A stretch of 64,000 nt of DNA, from positions 259,276 through 323,275 of the forward strand of contig NZ_LMDJ01000003.1 in NCBI RefSeq assembly GCF_001425045.1, given 5' to 3'. Under the pieces are notes generated by a model. The model was given only the letters and a program-made list of their open reading frames with translations. It ran no database searches and was not told the DNA's origin. This DNA is from Massilia sp. Root351. Its GTDB lineage: Bacteria > Pseudomonadota > Gammaproteobacteria > Burkholderiales > Burkholderiaceae_D. Position numbers and translations under genes: made by a program. Numbering within the stretch: position 1 is the first letter of the stretch; every line of letters starts with the position of its first letter. Below, one piece after another: positions 33,102 to 41,175 of this stretch.

Positions 33102-33860
33102 ATGAACAGACGACTTGTCATTGCCGCCGCCATCTTGGGCCTCGCGCCCCATGCCTGGGCCGACGCCCCCGCCAAAACCGCCGCCAGCCCTGCCGCCGCC
33201 CGCATGCGGCTCGTCACCACGCATTTGCCGCCGCTGGTGCTCGAGCACGGGGGCGCCCGGCCAGGTGCACTGACGGAGCTGGTGGCGGAATTGTGCAAGC
33301 GCATGCAGCTGGCGCCGCAGACCCAGTTCGTGCCATGGCGGCGCGCCACCTTCCTGGCCACCACCATGCCGGCCACGGCCATCTACCCGCTGACGCGGCT
33401 GCCCGAGCGCGAAGCCCAGTACCGCTGGCTGGCCCCGCTGTACGACGAACACTACGTGTTCCTGGCGCTGCGCAAGGGACCGTTCGACGTGCGCAGTGGG
33501 CAGCAAATGAAGACGCGCCGCATTGCCATGCTGCGCGGGGCGGGACAGGCGGCCATGCTGCGCGAGCTCGGCTACAGCAACCTGGTGGAAGCTGCCTCCA
33601 TAGACGAAGTGCACCGCTTCCTGCTGACCGGCATCGCCGACGCCGCCTTTGGCGAGCGCAACATCATCCGCACATCGCTGCGCAACCGGGGCGAAGAGGC
33701 CGATTTCGAACTGAGTGCGCCGCTGCGCAGCACCACCGCCTGGCTGGCCGGCTCGCTCGATTTCAGCCCGGACGAAGTCCAGCAGTTCCAGCGCGCCATG
33801 GCCGCCATGGCCGCCGACGGCAGCAGCCGCCGCATCCTGGCCAGATACGGCCTGGATTGA
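33102..33860 (+). CDS. periplasmic solute-binding protein (SBP family 3-like)
   Basis: A 252-residue exported protein with a signal peptide (MNRRLVIAAAILGLAPHAWA). LTELVAELCKRMQL and FVPWRRA are typical of the extracellular solute-binding family 3 proteins common in betaproteobacteria. No permease or ATPase adjoins, so it may be a stand-alone sensor-type binder. It is divergent from arsR across the operator region; a link to arsenic is not supported by its sequence. An in-frame ATG at 33084 is less likely. Confidence 0.75.
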   Translation: MNRRLVIAAAILGLAPHAWADAPAKTAASPAAARMRLVTTHLPPLVLEHGGARPGALTELVAELCKRMQLAPQTQFVPWRRATFLATTMPATAIYPLTRLPEREAQYRWLAPLYDEHYVFLALRKGPFDVRSGQQMKTRRIAMLRGAGQAAMLRELGYSNLVEAASIDEVHRFLLTGIADAAFGERNIIRTSLRNRGEEADFELSAPLRSTTAWLAGSLDFSPDEVQQFQRAMAAMAADGSSRRILARYGLD

Positions 33861-33886
33861 AACCGCCCCCCCCTATTCAAAGCCCC

Positions 33887-34852
33887 ATGAAACCAGACAT
33901 CCTCGTATTCGCCCCCAGCCCGTCGGCTTCCGTCATGCAGCAGCTCGATGCGCATTTCCAGTGCCACCACCTGTGGTCGATTCCCGCCGCCGAACAGGAG
34001 GCCTACGTGGACAGCGTGGCCGCCCGGGTGCGCGGCATCGTCACCACCGGGCCGCTGGGCGTGGACGCGGCGCTGGCCGCGCGCCTGCCGCGGCTGGAGA
34101 TCGTCAGCCTGAACAGCGTGGGCTACGACAAGATCGACCTCGACGCGCTGCGCGCGCGCGGCGTCCCGGTGACCAACACGCCTGGCGTGCTGACCGACGA
34201 CGTGGCCGACCTTGCCGTGCTGCTGCTGTTGTCCGCCGCGCGCCGCCTGCCCGCCATGGACCGCTACGTGCGGGACGGCGACTGGAGCGCGCGCAAGCCG
34301 CTGGCGCCGTCGCGCAGCGTGCGCGGCAAGGTGGCCGGCATCTTCGGCTTCGGCCGCATCGGCCAGGCCATCGCCGGCCGGCTCGCTGCGCTGGGCATGC
34401 AGATCCACTACTACCAGCCACGCCCGGTGGGCGGCGCGGCGGTGCAGGGCGTTCCCGTGCCGCGCGCCGACTCGCTGCTGGCGCTGGCGCATGAGAGCGA
34501 CTACCTGGTGCTGAGCGCCCCGGCCAACGCGGCCACCCGCCACGCGGTGAACGCCGCCGTGCTGGCAGCGCTCGGCCCGGAGGGGACGCTGGTAAACATC
34601 GCCCGTGGCGCGCTGGTGGACGAAGCCGCGCTGATCGCCGCCTTGCAGGCGCGCACGCTGGGCGCGGCGGCGCTGGACGTGTTCGCGCACGAGCCGGAGG
34701 TGCCGCCGGCGCTGCGCGCGCTGGACAACGTGGTGCTCACGCCCCATATCGGCAGCCTGACGGTGGAGACGCGCCACGCCATGGGCCAGCTGGCGGTGGA
34801 CAACCTGCTGGCTCACTTCGCCGGCCAGCCGCTGCTGACGCCGCTGCCCTAG
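33887..34852 (+). CDS. D-isomer-specific 2-hydroxyacid dehydrogenase (glyoxylate/hydroxypyruvate reductase-like)
   Basis: A 321-residue NAD(P)-dependent enzyme. NSVGYDKIDLDALRARGVPV and TPGVLTDDVADLA precede the nucleotide-binding GFGRIGQAIAGRL. The catalytic Arg is in NIARGALVDEAAL, the Glu in HEPEVP and the His in TPHIGS. It reduces 2-oxo acids to D-2-hydroxy acids, most likely glyoxylate or hydroxypyruvate. It starts 26 bases after the binding-protein gene, so the two may be co-transcribed. Confidence 0.92.
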   Translation: MKPDILVFAPSPSASVMQQLDAHFQCHHLWSIPAAEQEAYVDSVAARVRGIVTTGPLGVDAALAARLPRLEIVSLNSVGYDKIDLDALRARGVPVTNTPGVLTDDVADLAVLLLLSAARRLPAMDRYVRDGDWSARKPLAPSRSVRGKVAGIFGFGRIGQAIAGRLAALGMQIHYYQPRPVGGAAVQGVPVPRADSLLALAHESDYLVLSAPANAATRHAVNAAVLAALGPEGTLVNIARGALVDEAALIAALQARTLGAAALDVFAHEPEVPPALRALDNVVLTPHIGSLTVETRHAMGQLAVDNLLAHFAGQPLLTPLP

Positions 34853-34861
34853 CGCGGACAC

Positions 34862-34900
34862 TGTCCGGAAGCGCACACCGCAGCGTCCGCTTCCGGACGC
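34862..34900. promoter_or_regulatory. paired enhancer-like palindromes upstream of the sigma-54 permease promoter
   Basis: Two copies of an N4-spaced palindrome. TGTCCG-GAAG-CGCACA (34862-34877) has one mismatch, and GCGTCCG-CTTC-CGGACGC (34883-34900) is perfect. Their centres are 22 bp apart, two helical turns, and lie about 60-80 bp before the -24 element at 34951. This is the usual layout of activator sites for sigma-54 promoters. The overlapping arms also form an 11-bp stem, but no T-run follows, so a terminator is unlikely. Confidence 0.65.
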
Positions 34901-34950
34901 CGGGCCGCCAGGCGGCGCAACGGCGCGCCCAGCGGCGCGCCGCCCCGGCG

Positions 34951-34966
34951 TGGCACAGATGTTGCA
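34951..34966 (+). promoter_or_regulatory. sigma-54 promoter of the FtsX-type permease gene
   Basis: TGGCAC-AGATG-TTGCA is an exact -24/-12 consensus, with GG and GC 10 bases apart. The expected start is near 34977, 24 bases before the ATG at 35001. Confidence 0.85.
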
Positions 34967-35000
34967 CCTACCAGCCCGGATCAACCACTACGCTCTCATC

Positions 35001-37457
35001 ATGACACTGCGGGACTTCCGTATCGGCTGGCGCAGCTTGCTGCAAGACCCGGCATACTCATTCGTCGTTGTTGCCGGACTCGGCATCGGCCTGGCCGCCG
35101 CGCTGCTGCTGCTCGGGCTGGTGCGCCATTCCTGGCAATACAACCGCCACATACCGGAGGTGGAGCAGGTCTACGTGGTGAAACAGCGCTTCAATGCCGA
35201 CCCCAAGGCGCCCTGGTTCGACCAGGCGCCGCTGATGCTGCGCGCCGCCGCCGCCGGCACCCCGGGCGTGGCCGCAGCCACCGGCTACCTGCCCTCGCGG
35301 GCGGAAAGCATGGGCCTGACGGTGCGCATCGGCGGCCAGCTGCGCAAGCTCGACAGCCTGACCGTGCTGCCCGACTTCGCCGCCATGCTGGGCCTGCAGG
35401 CGGTGCAGGGCGACCTGGCTGCCGCGCTGCAGCAGCCGGACAGTTTTGCCATCACCGAGGAAGCCGCGCAACGCCTGTTCGGCACGACCGGCGCGCTCGG
35501 CATGACCATGCTGGCCGAAGGCAAGCTGCTGCGCGTGGGCGCCGTGCTGCGCACGCCGCCGCCCAGCAGCACCATCCCGTTTGAAACCCTGCTCGGCGTG
35601 CACTCGGTACTGGTGGAGGCAGAGGTGCGCGACGAACTGGCGTCCGGCGCGCGCGGCTGGTGGGGCAAGATGCTGGTGCGCGTCCAGCCGGGAGCGTCCG
35701 TGCCCGCCATCACCGAGGCGCTGCAGCGCGCGGTGGACACCAATCCGGGCCTGAAGAAGCAGCCGCCCGAAGTGCGCCAGCGCCTGGGCCAGCGCAAGGT
35801 GATGGATGTGGCGTTGGCGCCGCTGAAGGACGCCTACTTCGACACCGACGTGGCGCAGAACTTCGTCGCCGCGCCCGGCCCGCGCGCCCATCCGGCCGCC
35901 ATTGCCGGCCTGGGCGCCGTGGCGCTGCTGATCCTGGCGCTGGCGGCAGTCAACTACGTGAACCTGGCTGCGGTGCGCGTGCTGCGCCGCCAGCGCGAAG
36001 TGGCGATGCGCAAAGTGCTGGGCGCCGGTGCGCGCCAGATCGCGCTGCAGCTGCTGGCCGAATCGATGCTGGTGGCCATGCTGGCCACCGTCATCGGCCT
36101 GCTGCTGGCGTGGCTGGCGCTGCCGCTGTTCTCGGCACTGGTAAACCGCAGGCTGGACAGTGTGCTATCGCCGGGCTATGTGGGCGCCGCGCTGCTGCTG
36201 GGCTGCCTGCTCGGCGTGCTGACGGCGCTCTATCCGGCCTGGATCGCGCTGCGCGTGCGGCCCAGCCAGGTGCTGGCGGGCCGGGGCGACGCCGAATCCG
36301 CGCACGGCCTGCGCACGCGCCGCGTGCTGACCGTGCTGCAGGTGGCCGCCGCCATGGGACTGGCCAGCGTGGCCGTGGCCATCAGCTGGCAAACCGGGTA
36401 CGCCATGCGTGCCTCGCCCGGCTTCGATCCGGCGCCGCTGCTGATCGTGGACCTGCCCGAGCCGGTGCGCATGAGCCCCACGGCGCACAGCTTCGTGGCG
36501 GCGCTGAAGGCCCAGCCGGGCGTGGCAGGCGTGGCGATTTCGGAGGATGCGGTAGGGCGCAGCAACGTGTCCTGGTTCCGCGACCTGAAGCGGCTGGACG
36601 GCAGAAGCGCCGCCATGGAGATGAAGTCGGTGAGCGCCAACTTCTTCGAACAATACCGTATCCGGCCGCAGGCGGGCCGCCTGTTCGATGCACGGCTGGA
36701 CCAGGAAGACGACCCGGTGCCGCTGGTGCTGAACGCCATCGCCGCGCGCGAGCTGGGCTTTGCCGATCCGGCCGCCGCCATCGGCCAAACCCTGCTGTTC
36801 AGCGGCTTCGACAACAAGGTGATCCACAAGCGCGTGGTGGGCATCGCGCCCGAACTGCGCTTCCATTCGCTGCGCACCGCGCCGCGCGCGGTGGCCTATG
36901 AATTGTGGACCGCCGGCATTACCCTCAGCGTGCGCGCGGACAGCGGCAACGGCGCCGGGGCCGCCGGGCTGGAACCGGCGATCCGCGCGCTGTGGCCCAG
37001 GTACTTCCCGGATGCGATGCTGAAAACCCGGCCGGCCGCCGACATCCTGGCCGTCAACTACGCCGACGACGCGCGCATGGCGCGCCTGCTGGCGCTGGCC
37101 ACCGGCATCGCGCTGGCCATCGCGGCGTTCGGCACCTATGTGCTGTCGGCGCACACCGTGCAGCGGCGCGCGCGCGAGATCGTGCTGCGCAAGCTGTACG
37201 GCGCGGGCAGCAGCGCCATCGGCGCGCTGGTGGTCAAGGAAGTGGGCCTGCTGGCGCTGCTGGCCGCGCTGATCGGCCTGCCGCCGGCAGCGCTCGCAAT
37301 CCAGCGCTACCTGGCAGGCTATGTCGAGCACGCGCCGATAGGCGGCTGGACCTTGCTGCTGGCGCTGGCGGCCACGCTGGCGGTGGCCGCCGCCGCCGTG
37401 GCCCGCCACGCCTGGCTGGCCATGCGCATGCGGGCGGCGGACGCGCTGCGGGCTTAG
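35001..37457 (+). CDS. MacB/FtsX-type ABC transporter permease
   Basis: An 818-residue membrane protein of the eight-helix type. It has an N-terminal helix (about 20-42), a periplasmic MacB-like domain, an FtsX domain (about 290-410), a fifth helix, a second periplasmic domain and a C-terminal FtsX domain (about 690-810). VRVLRRQREVAMRKVLGAG and TVQRRAREIVLRKLYGAG are the matched FtsX motifs. No ATPase or adaptor gene adjoins, so its partners must be elsewhere. It probably exports a peptide, lipid or antibiotic-like compound. A sigma-54 promoter with paired upstream sites precedes it. Its stop overlaps the convergent VOC gene. Confidence 0.9.
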   Translation: MTLRDFRIGWRSLLQDPAYSFVVVAGLGIGLAAALLLLGLVRHSWQYNRHIPEVEQVYVVKQRFNADPKAPWFDQAPLMLRAAAAGTPGVAAATGYLPSRAESMGLTVRIGGQLRKLDSLTVLPDFAAMLGLQAVQGDLAAALQQPDSFAITEEAAQRLFGTTGALGMTMLAEGKLLRVGAVLRTPPPSSTIPFETLLGVHSVLVEAEVRDELASGARGWWGKMLVRVQPGASVPAITEALQRAVDTNPGLKKQPPEVRQRLGQRKVMDVALAPLKDAYFDTDVAQNFVAAPGPRAHPAAIAGLGAVALLILALAAVNYVNLAAVRVLRRQREVAMRKVLGAGARQIALQLLAESMLVAMLATVIGLLLAWLALPLFSALVNRRLDSVLSPGYVGAALLLGCLLGVLTALYPAWIALRVRPSQVLAGRGDAESAHGLRTRRVLTVLQVAAAMGLASVAVAISWQTGYAMRASPGFDPAPLLIVDLPEPVRMSPTAHSFVAALKAQPGVAGVAISEDAVGRSNVSWFRDLKRLDGRSAAMEMKSVSANFFEQYRIRPQAGRLFDARLDQEDDPVPLVLNAIAARELGFADPAAAIGQTLLFSGFDNKVIHKRVVGIAPELRFHSLRTAPRAVAYELWTAGITLSVRADSGNGAGAAGLEPAIRALWPRYFPDAMLKTRPAADILAVNYADDARMARLLALATGIALAIAAFGTYVLSAHTVQRRAREIVLRKLYGAGSSAIGALVVKEVGLLALLAALIGLPPAALAIQRYLAGYVEHAPIGGWTLLLALAATLAVAAAAVARHAWLAMRMRAADALRA

Positions 37458-37864
37458 GCTTGCGGCGGGACGGCCGCAGGGTCCATGAATACCAATTCCC
37501 ACAGGTGGCCGTCCAGGTCGGAGAAGCCGTGGCTGTACATGAAGCCCATGTCCTGCGGCTCGCGCAGCGTGGCGCCGCCGGCGGCGACCGCCTTGGCCAC
37601 GGTGGCGTCGACTTCCTCCCGGCTTTCGCAGGACAGGCAGTTGATCACCTGGGCCGATTCGTGCGCCGAGGACAGCGGGCGGTTGATGAAGGTCTTGAAG
37701 AACTCTTCCGTCAGCAGCATGGTGAAGATGTTCTCCGAGATCACCATGCAAGCCCCTTGGTCATTGGTGAACTGCGGGTTGAAGCTATAGCCCAGGGCGG
37801 CAAAAAAGTCTTTCGAGCGTGGCAAGTCCTTGACGGGCAGGTTGACGAAAATTTGCTTGTTCAT
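37454..37864 (-). CDS. VOC (glyoxalase/bleomycin-resistance) family protein
   Basis: A 136-residue protein of the vicinal-oxygen-chelate fold. It begins KQIFVNLPVKDLPRSKDFFA and ends with FSDLDGHLWELVFMDP, the second metal-ligand segment. This subgroup (with FKTFINRPLSSA in the middle) is common in proteobacteria and has no assigned substrate. It is convergent with the permease and overlaps it by four bases. Confidence 0.88.
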   Translation of the reverse strand: MNKQIFVNLPVKDLPRSKDFFAALGYSFNPQFTNDQGACMVISENIFTMLLTEEFFKTFINRPLSSAHESAQVINCLSCESREEVDATVAKAVAAGGATLREPQDMGFMYSHGFSDLDGHLWELVFMDPAAVPPQA

Positions 37865-38049
37865 GATGTCTCCAGGTTAGGTGGTTCAATGTATTTCGGT
37901 GGCTTTCACAGGCACGACGGCTGGCGCCGCCGGAATTCGACAAATTCGACAAATTATTTTTTCCGGATCAATTGCGTGAGTGTTTGCCCGGCCCGGCCGC
38001 TGCGCACGGCAGGGCGGTTTACCATGGGAAAAACACTCTGGAGACCGCT

Positions 38050-39474
38050 TTGACACGCCACTTACCCTCCCGCCGCCAGGCCCTGCTGGCCGGCCTGGCC
38101 CTCGCCGCCGCCGGCTGCGCGCCGCTACCGCGCGCGGGGACCGCATCGGCATCGTCCCGTCAACTGCCGCAGGAGCGGGTGCGCGCCGCCGCGCCATTCC
38201 CCATGCCGGACATCAGCGTACCGGATTTTTCCGCCAGCCGGCGCTTCCCGATCACCGATTTCGGCGCCGCGCAGGGCGACCAGCAGAAGACCAGCGCCGC
38301 CATCGCCCAGGCAATTGCAGCGGCGCATGCCGCCGGGTCCGGCGTGGTGGTGGTGCCGGAGGGCGTGTGGCCCACCGCCAAGATCCATCTGAAAAGCAAT
38401 GTCAACCTGCATGTCGCCAAGGGCGCCACGCTGCTGTTCTCGGAACGCCCGGACGACTACCTGCCCGCCGTCATGACGACCTGGGAAGGCTTGGAGTGCT
38501 ACAACTATTCGCCGCTGGTGTACGCCTACGGGTGCGACAACGTGGCCATCACCGGCGAGGGCACGCTGAAGGCCAAACTGGACGTGTGGAAGGTCTGGTA
38601 CGCGCGCCCCAAGCCGCACATGGACGCGCTGGTGGCGCTGTACCACCTGGCCGCCAAGCGCGTGCCGGTGGAGCAGCGCCAGATGGCTGTCGGCCAGGCC
38701 AACCTGCGCCCGCAGTTCGTGCAGTTCAACCGCTGCCGCAATGTGCTGGTGGAGGACGTGAGCATCGTCGACAGCCCGTTCTGGGTGCTGCATCCCTACC
38801 TGAGCCGCGACGTGGTGATCCGCCGCGTGAAGGTGCGCGCACACGGCCACAACAACGACGGCGTGGACCCCGAAATGAGCCAGAACGTGCTGGTGGAGGA
38901 CTGCGTGTTCGACCAGGGCGACGACGCGATTTCGGTCAAGTCCGGCCGCGACCAGGACGCCTGGCGCCTCAACGTGCCGTCCCGCAACATCATCATGCGC
39001 AATTGCCGCGTGAAGAACGGCCACCAGCTGATGGCGATCGGCAGCGAGCTGTCCGGCGGCGTGGAAAACGTGTTCGTGGACAACTGCCACTTCGACAATG
39101 CCGGCTCCGGCGCGCGCAGCACCATCAACAACATCCTGTTCGTCAAGACCAACGAGCGGCGCGGCGGCTACGTGAAGAATATCCACGTGTCGAACGTGAG
39201 CGCGACCAGGATCGCCGGCGGCGTGCTGAGCGTGGAGACGGACGTGCTATACCAGTGGCGCGACCTGGTACCGACCTACGAGCGGCGGCTGACGCCGATC
39301 GAGGGCCTGCACGTGAGCAATGTGAAGGTGGACGAGGCCGCCTTCGTGTGCCGCATCCAGGGCGAGGCGGAAATGCCGGTGAAGGACGTCTCGCTGCGCG
39401 GGGTGACGGTGGCCAAGGTGCTCGAAGCCCCGGTCAGCACCGTCAACGTGCAGGGTTTCGTGCACGCCGCGTAG
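38050..39474 (+). CDS. exported glycoside hydrolase family 28 protein (polygalacturonase-like)
   Basis: A 474-residue enzyme. I use the TTG at 38050: GGAG lies 6 bases upstream, and it opens a signal sequence with twin arginines (SRRQALLAG) and a lipobox-like LAAAGC. The parallel beta-helix has GH28 catalytic pieces: NNDGVDPE, then DQGDDAISVKSGRD with paired aspartates, and GHQLMAIGSE downstream. It should hydrolyse pectin-like galacturonan or rhamnogalacturonan outside the cytoplasm or anchored to a membrane. The gene stands alone, with a 185-base upstream gap in which I see no operator. Confidence 0.85.
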   Translation: MTRHLPSRRQALLAGLALAAAGCAPLPRAGTASASSRQLPQERVRAAAPFPMPDISVPDFSASRRFPITDFGAAQGDQQKTSAAIAQAIAAAHAAGSGVVVVPEGVWPTAKIHLKSNVNLHVAKGATLLFSERPDDYLPAVMTTWEGLECYNYSPLVYAYGCDNVAITGEGTLKAKLDVWKVWYARPKPHMDALVALYHLAAKRVPVEQRQMAVGQANLRPQFVQFNRCRNVLVEDVSIVDSPFWVLHPYLSRDVVIRRVKVRAHGHNNDGVDPEMSQNVLVEDCVFDQGDDAISVKSGRDQDAWRLNVPSRNIIMRNCRVKNGHQLMAIGSELSGGVENVFVDNCHFDNAGSGARSTINNILFVKTNERRGGYVKNIHVSNVSATRIAGGVLSVETDVLYQWRDLVPTYERRLTPIEGLHVSNVKVDEAAFVCRIQGEAEMPVKDVSLRGVTVAKVLEAPVSTVNVQGFVHAA

Positions 39475-39722
39475 GCGCAGCGCGGGTCTTGTTTGGTGCC
39501 GGTATGTTTCCCGACCGCCGGCGCCGGTAGAGCAGCCATCGAGTGGCGCTTGATAGTGGCCCGTGTTCTTGAGCCGGCTTGCATGGTATCGCCCGTTTAT
39601 GACAGGCGTTTGACCGGCCCCGCTTAATTCAATCTTCACGCACCCATCAGTTTTTCTTCATGCCCGGCCCGCACACTGCGTCCGGCGGCAATGTGGCCGC
39701 CAGCAACCATGCGAGGTCGATC

Positions 39723-40007
39723 ATGCTTTCTCACTCTCTCCAATTTGCGCTCGCCGCAGCGGCGGTTGCGCTGCTGGCTGGCTGCGTGGCTGAAGTCAAA
39801 CCCATCACAACGCCGAACGGCCGCGCCGGCTTCGTGGTCTCCTGCGACGGCGGCGAGCAGGACTGGGACGCCTGCTACAACGCAGCGGCGGATGCCTGCG
39901 ACGGCAAATACACCATCCTGGACCGCTACCACAATACCGAACGCACCCCGTCCGGCCCCAAGCTGCGGCGCTACCTCGTGGCCGAATGCGGCCGGGCGCG
40001 CCGGTAA
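39723..40007 (+). CDS. small lipoprotein of unknown function
   Basis: A 94-residue protein with a lipoprotein signal peptide (LAAAAVALLAGC, lipid-modified Cys about 20). After the lipobox come GFVVSCDGGEQDWDACYNAA and a further cysteine in AADACDG, so disulfides are likely. No function is assigned. It lies 248 bases after the GH28 gene, a gap where I see no other gene, and just ahead of the ohr operators. Confidence 0.75.
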   Translation: MLSHSLQFALAAAAVALLAGCVAEVKPITTPNGRAGFVVSCDGGEQDWDACYNAAADACDGKYTILDRYHNTERTPSGPKLRRYLVAECGRARR

Positions 40008-40020
40008 GCCAGGATTTATA

Positions 40021-40045
40021 TCGCAAACGCTTTAATCGGATGCGA
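40021..40045. promoter_or_regulatory. OhrR-type operator 1 of the ohr locus (reverse orientation)
   Basis: Read on the minus strand it fits TCGCATNCGAT-N9-TGCGA, the same 25-base pattern as at 40091-40115 and 40633-40657. It lies about 45-70 bases upstream of the predicted ohr1 transcription start. Confidence 0.65.
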
Positions 40046-40054
40046 AAATAATGC

Positions 40055-40083
40055 TTGACCTCCGCGTTTCGGAGGTCTATGAT
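40055..40083 (+). promoter_or_regulatory. sigma-70 promoter of the first ohr gene
   Basis: TTGACC at 40055-40060 and TATGAT at 40078-40083 are separated by 17 bases. The predicted start, near 40090, coincides with the first base of operator core ATCGCATCCGAT, so a bound repressor would block transcription directly. Confidence 0.8.
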
Positions 40084-40090
40084 TCATTCA

Positions 40091-40115
40091 TCGCATCCGA
40101 TCTAAACGAGTGCGA
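40091..40115. promoter_or_regulatory. OhrR-type operator 2, at the ohr1 start site
   Basis: TCGCATCCGAT, nine bases, then TGCGA. The core ATCGCATCCGAT (40090-40101) matches the site at 2337 ahead of the MarR gene except at the central variable base. Outer TCGCA and TGCGA arms also form an inverted repeat. Confidence 0.75.
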
Positions 40116-40160
40116 CACAAATCCACTCGGAGTGAACCGTACCTTTACAGAGGAAATATC

Positions 40161-40616
40161 ATGAGCAAAATCACCAAAGTCCTGGCCACCGGCAAGACCC
40201 GCACCACCGGCACCGACGCCGCCATCTTCTCCGGCAACCATGAAGGCAAGCTGGAGATCCATCTGACCACGCCCGGCAACCCAGTTGCCCCCGAGCACCG
40301 CTTCGAGGCCGTCGAAGCGCACCCGACCGCCGAGCAACTGTTTGCCGGCGCCTGGTCGGCCTGCTATAGCGCGGCTGTGGGTATCTCGGCCAAGCAATTG
40401 AACGTGGCGCTGCCGGCCGGCACTGCAGTGGAAATCGAAGTGGACCTGGGCCTGGGCGGCGCCGCGTACTTCATCCAGGCCCGCATCAATCTGATCGTGC
40501 CCGGCCTGGATGCCGAAGTGGCCGCCAAAATCGCCCATGCCGCCGACGCCATCTGTCCTTACTCGAAAGCCACCAAAGGCAACATCGACGTGGCCATCAA
40601 CGTCGTGACCGCTTAA
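40161..40616 (+). CDS. ohr: Ohr/OsmC-family organic hydroperoxide reductase, copy 1
   Basis: A 151-residue peroxidase with ribosome site GAGGAAA. The catalytic cysteines are in AGAWSACYSAAVG and ADAICPYSKATKGNIDV, and the conserved Glu is in PTAEQLFAG. Ohr reduces organic peroxides using lipoyl proteins. By hand alignment the active-site Arg of well-studied Ohr proteins (TGGRDG) is replaced here by TTGTDA. The second copy at 40688 is a tandem duplicate that includes the upstream operator. Confidence 0.9.
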   Translation: MSKITKVLATGKTRTTGTDAAIFSGNHEGKLEIHLTTPGNPVAPEHRFEAVEAHPTAEQLFAGAWSACYSAAVGISAKQLNVALPAGTAVEIEVDLGLGGAAYFIQARINLIVPGLDAEVAAKIAHAADAICPYSKATKGNIDVAINVVTA

Positions 40617-40632
40617 AACACCGATATACATA

Positions 40633-40657
40633 TCGCATGCGATGTAAACGTATGCGA
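40633..40657. promoter_or_regulatory. OhrR-type operator 3, upstream of the second ohr gene
   Basis: TCGCATGCGAT, nine bases, then TGCGA; the core ATCGCATGCGAT (40632-40643) is a perfect palindrome. The spacer again contains TAAACG as in operator 2, so gene and control region were duplicated together. The -35 and -10 hexamers are not clear here. Confidence 0.72.
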
Positions 40658-40687
40658 ACAAAATAACGCTTTAAAGGAGCAATTATC

Positions 40688-41143
40688 ATGAGCAAAATCA
40701 CCAAAGTCCTGACCACCGGCAAGACCCGCACCACCGGCACCGATGCCGCCATCTTCTCCGGCAACCACGAAGGCAAGCTGGACATCCACCTGACTGCGCC
40801 GGGCAACCCTGGCGTGCGCGAATACCGCTTCGACGCCGTGGTAGCCCACCCGACCGCCGAGCAGCTGTTTGCCGGCGCCTGGTCGGCCTGCTATAGCGGT
40901 GCGGTCGGCATCGTCGCCAGGCAAATGAACGTGACGCTGCCTGCCGACACGGCGGTGGAGCTGGACGTGGATCTGGGCCTGGGCGGCAACGAGTACTTCA
41001 TCCAGGCCCGCATCAACCTGATCGCGCCCGGCCTCGACCTCGAAGTGGCCACCGCCATCGCCCACGGCGCCGACGCCATCTGCCCCTACTCGAAAGCCAC
41101 CAAAGGCAATATCGACGTCGCGCTGACCGTCGTTACCGCCTGA
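40688..41143 (+). CDS. ohr: Ohr/OsmC-family organic hydroperoxide reductase, copy 2
   Basis: A 151-residue paralogue of the gene at 40161, largely identical in the first 40 residues and in GADAICPYSKATKGNIDV. Both catalytic cysteines and the AEQLFAG glutamate are kept, and the same Arg-to-Thr change (TTGTDA) is present. AAAGGAG lies upstream. It has its own operator but may also be read from ohr1. The epoxide hydrolase gene follows after 32 bases. Confidence 0.9.
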   Translation: MSKITKVLTTGKTRTTGTDAAIFSGNHEGKLDIHLTAPGNPGVREYRFDAVVAHPTAEQLFAGAWSACYSGAVGIVARQMNVTLPADTAVELDVDLGLGGNEYFIQARINLIAPGLDLEVATAIAHGADAICPYSKATKGNIDVALTVVTA

Positions 41144-41175
41144 GCGCCGCTGCCCACCGCCCTAAGGAAAACACC

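Noticed and set aside
34863..34898. Rho-independent terminator after the 2-hydroxyacid dehydrogenase gene
   Set aside because: The 11-bp stem has no T-run and fits better as two adjacent regulator palindromes ahead of a sigma-54 promoter.
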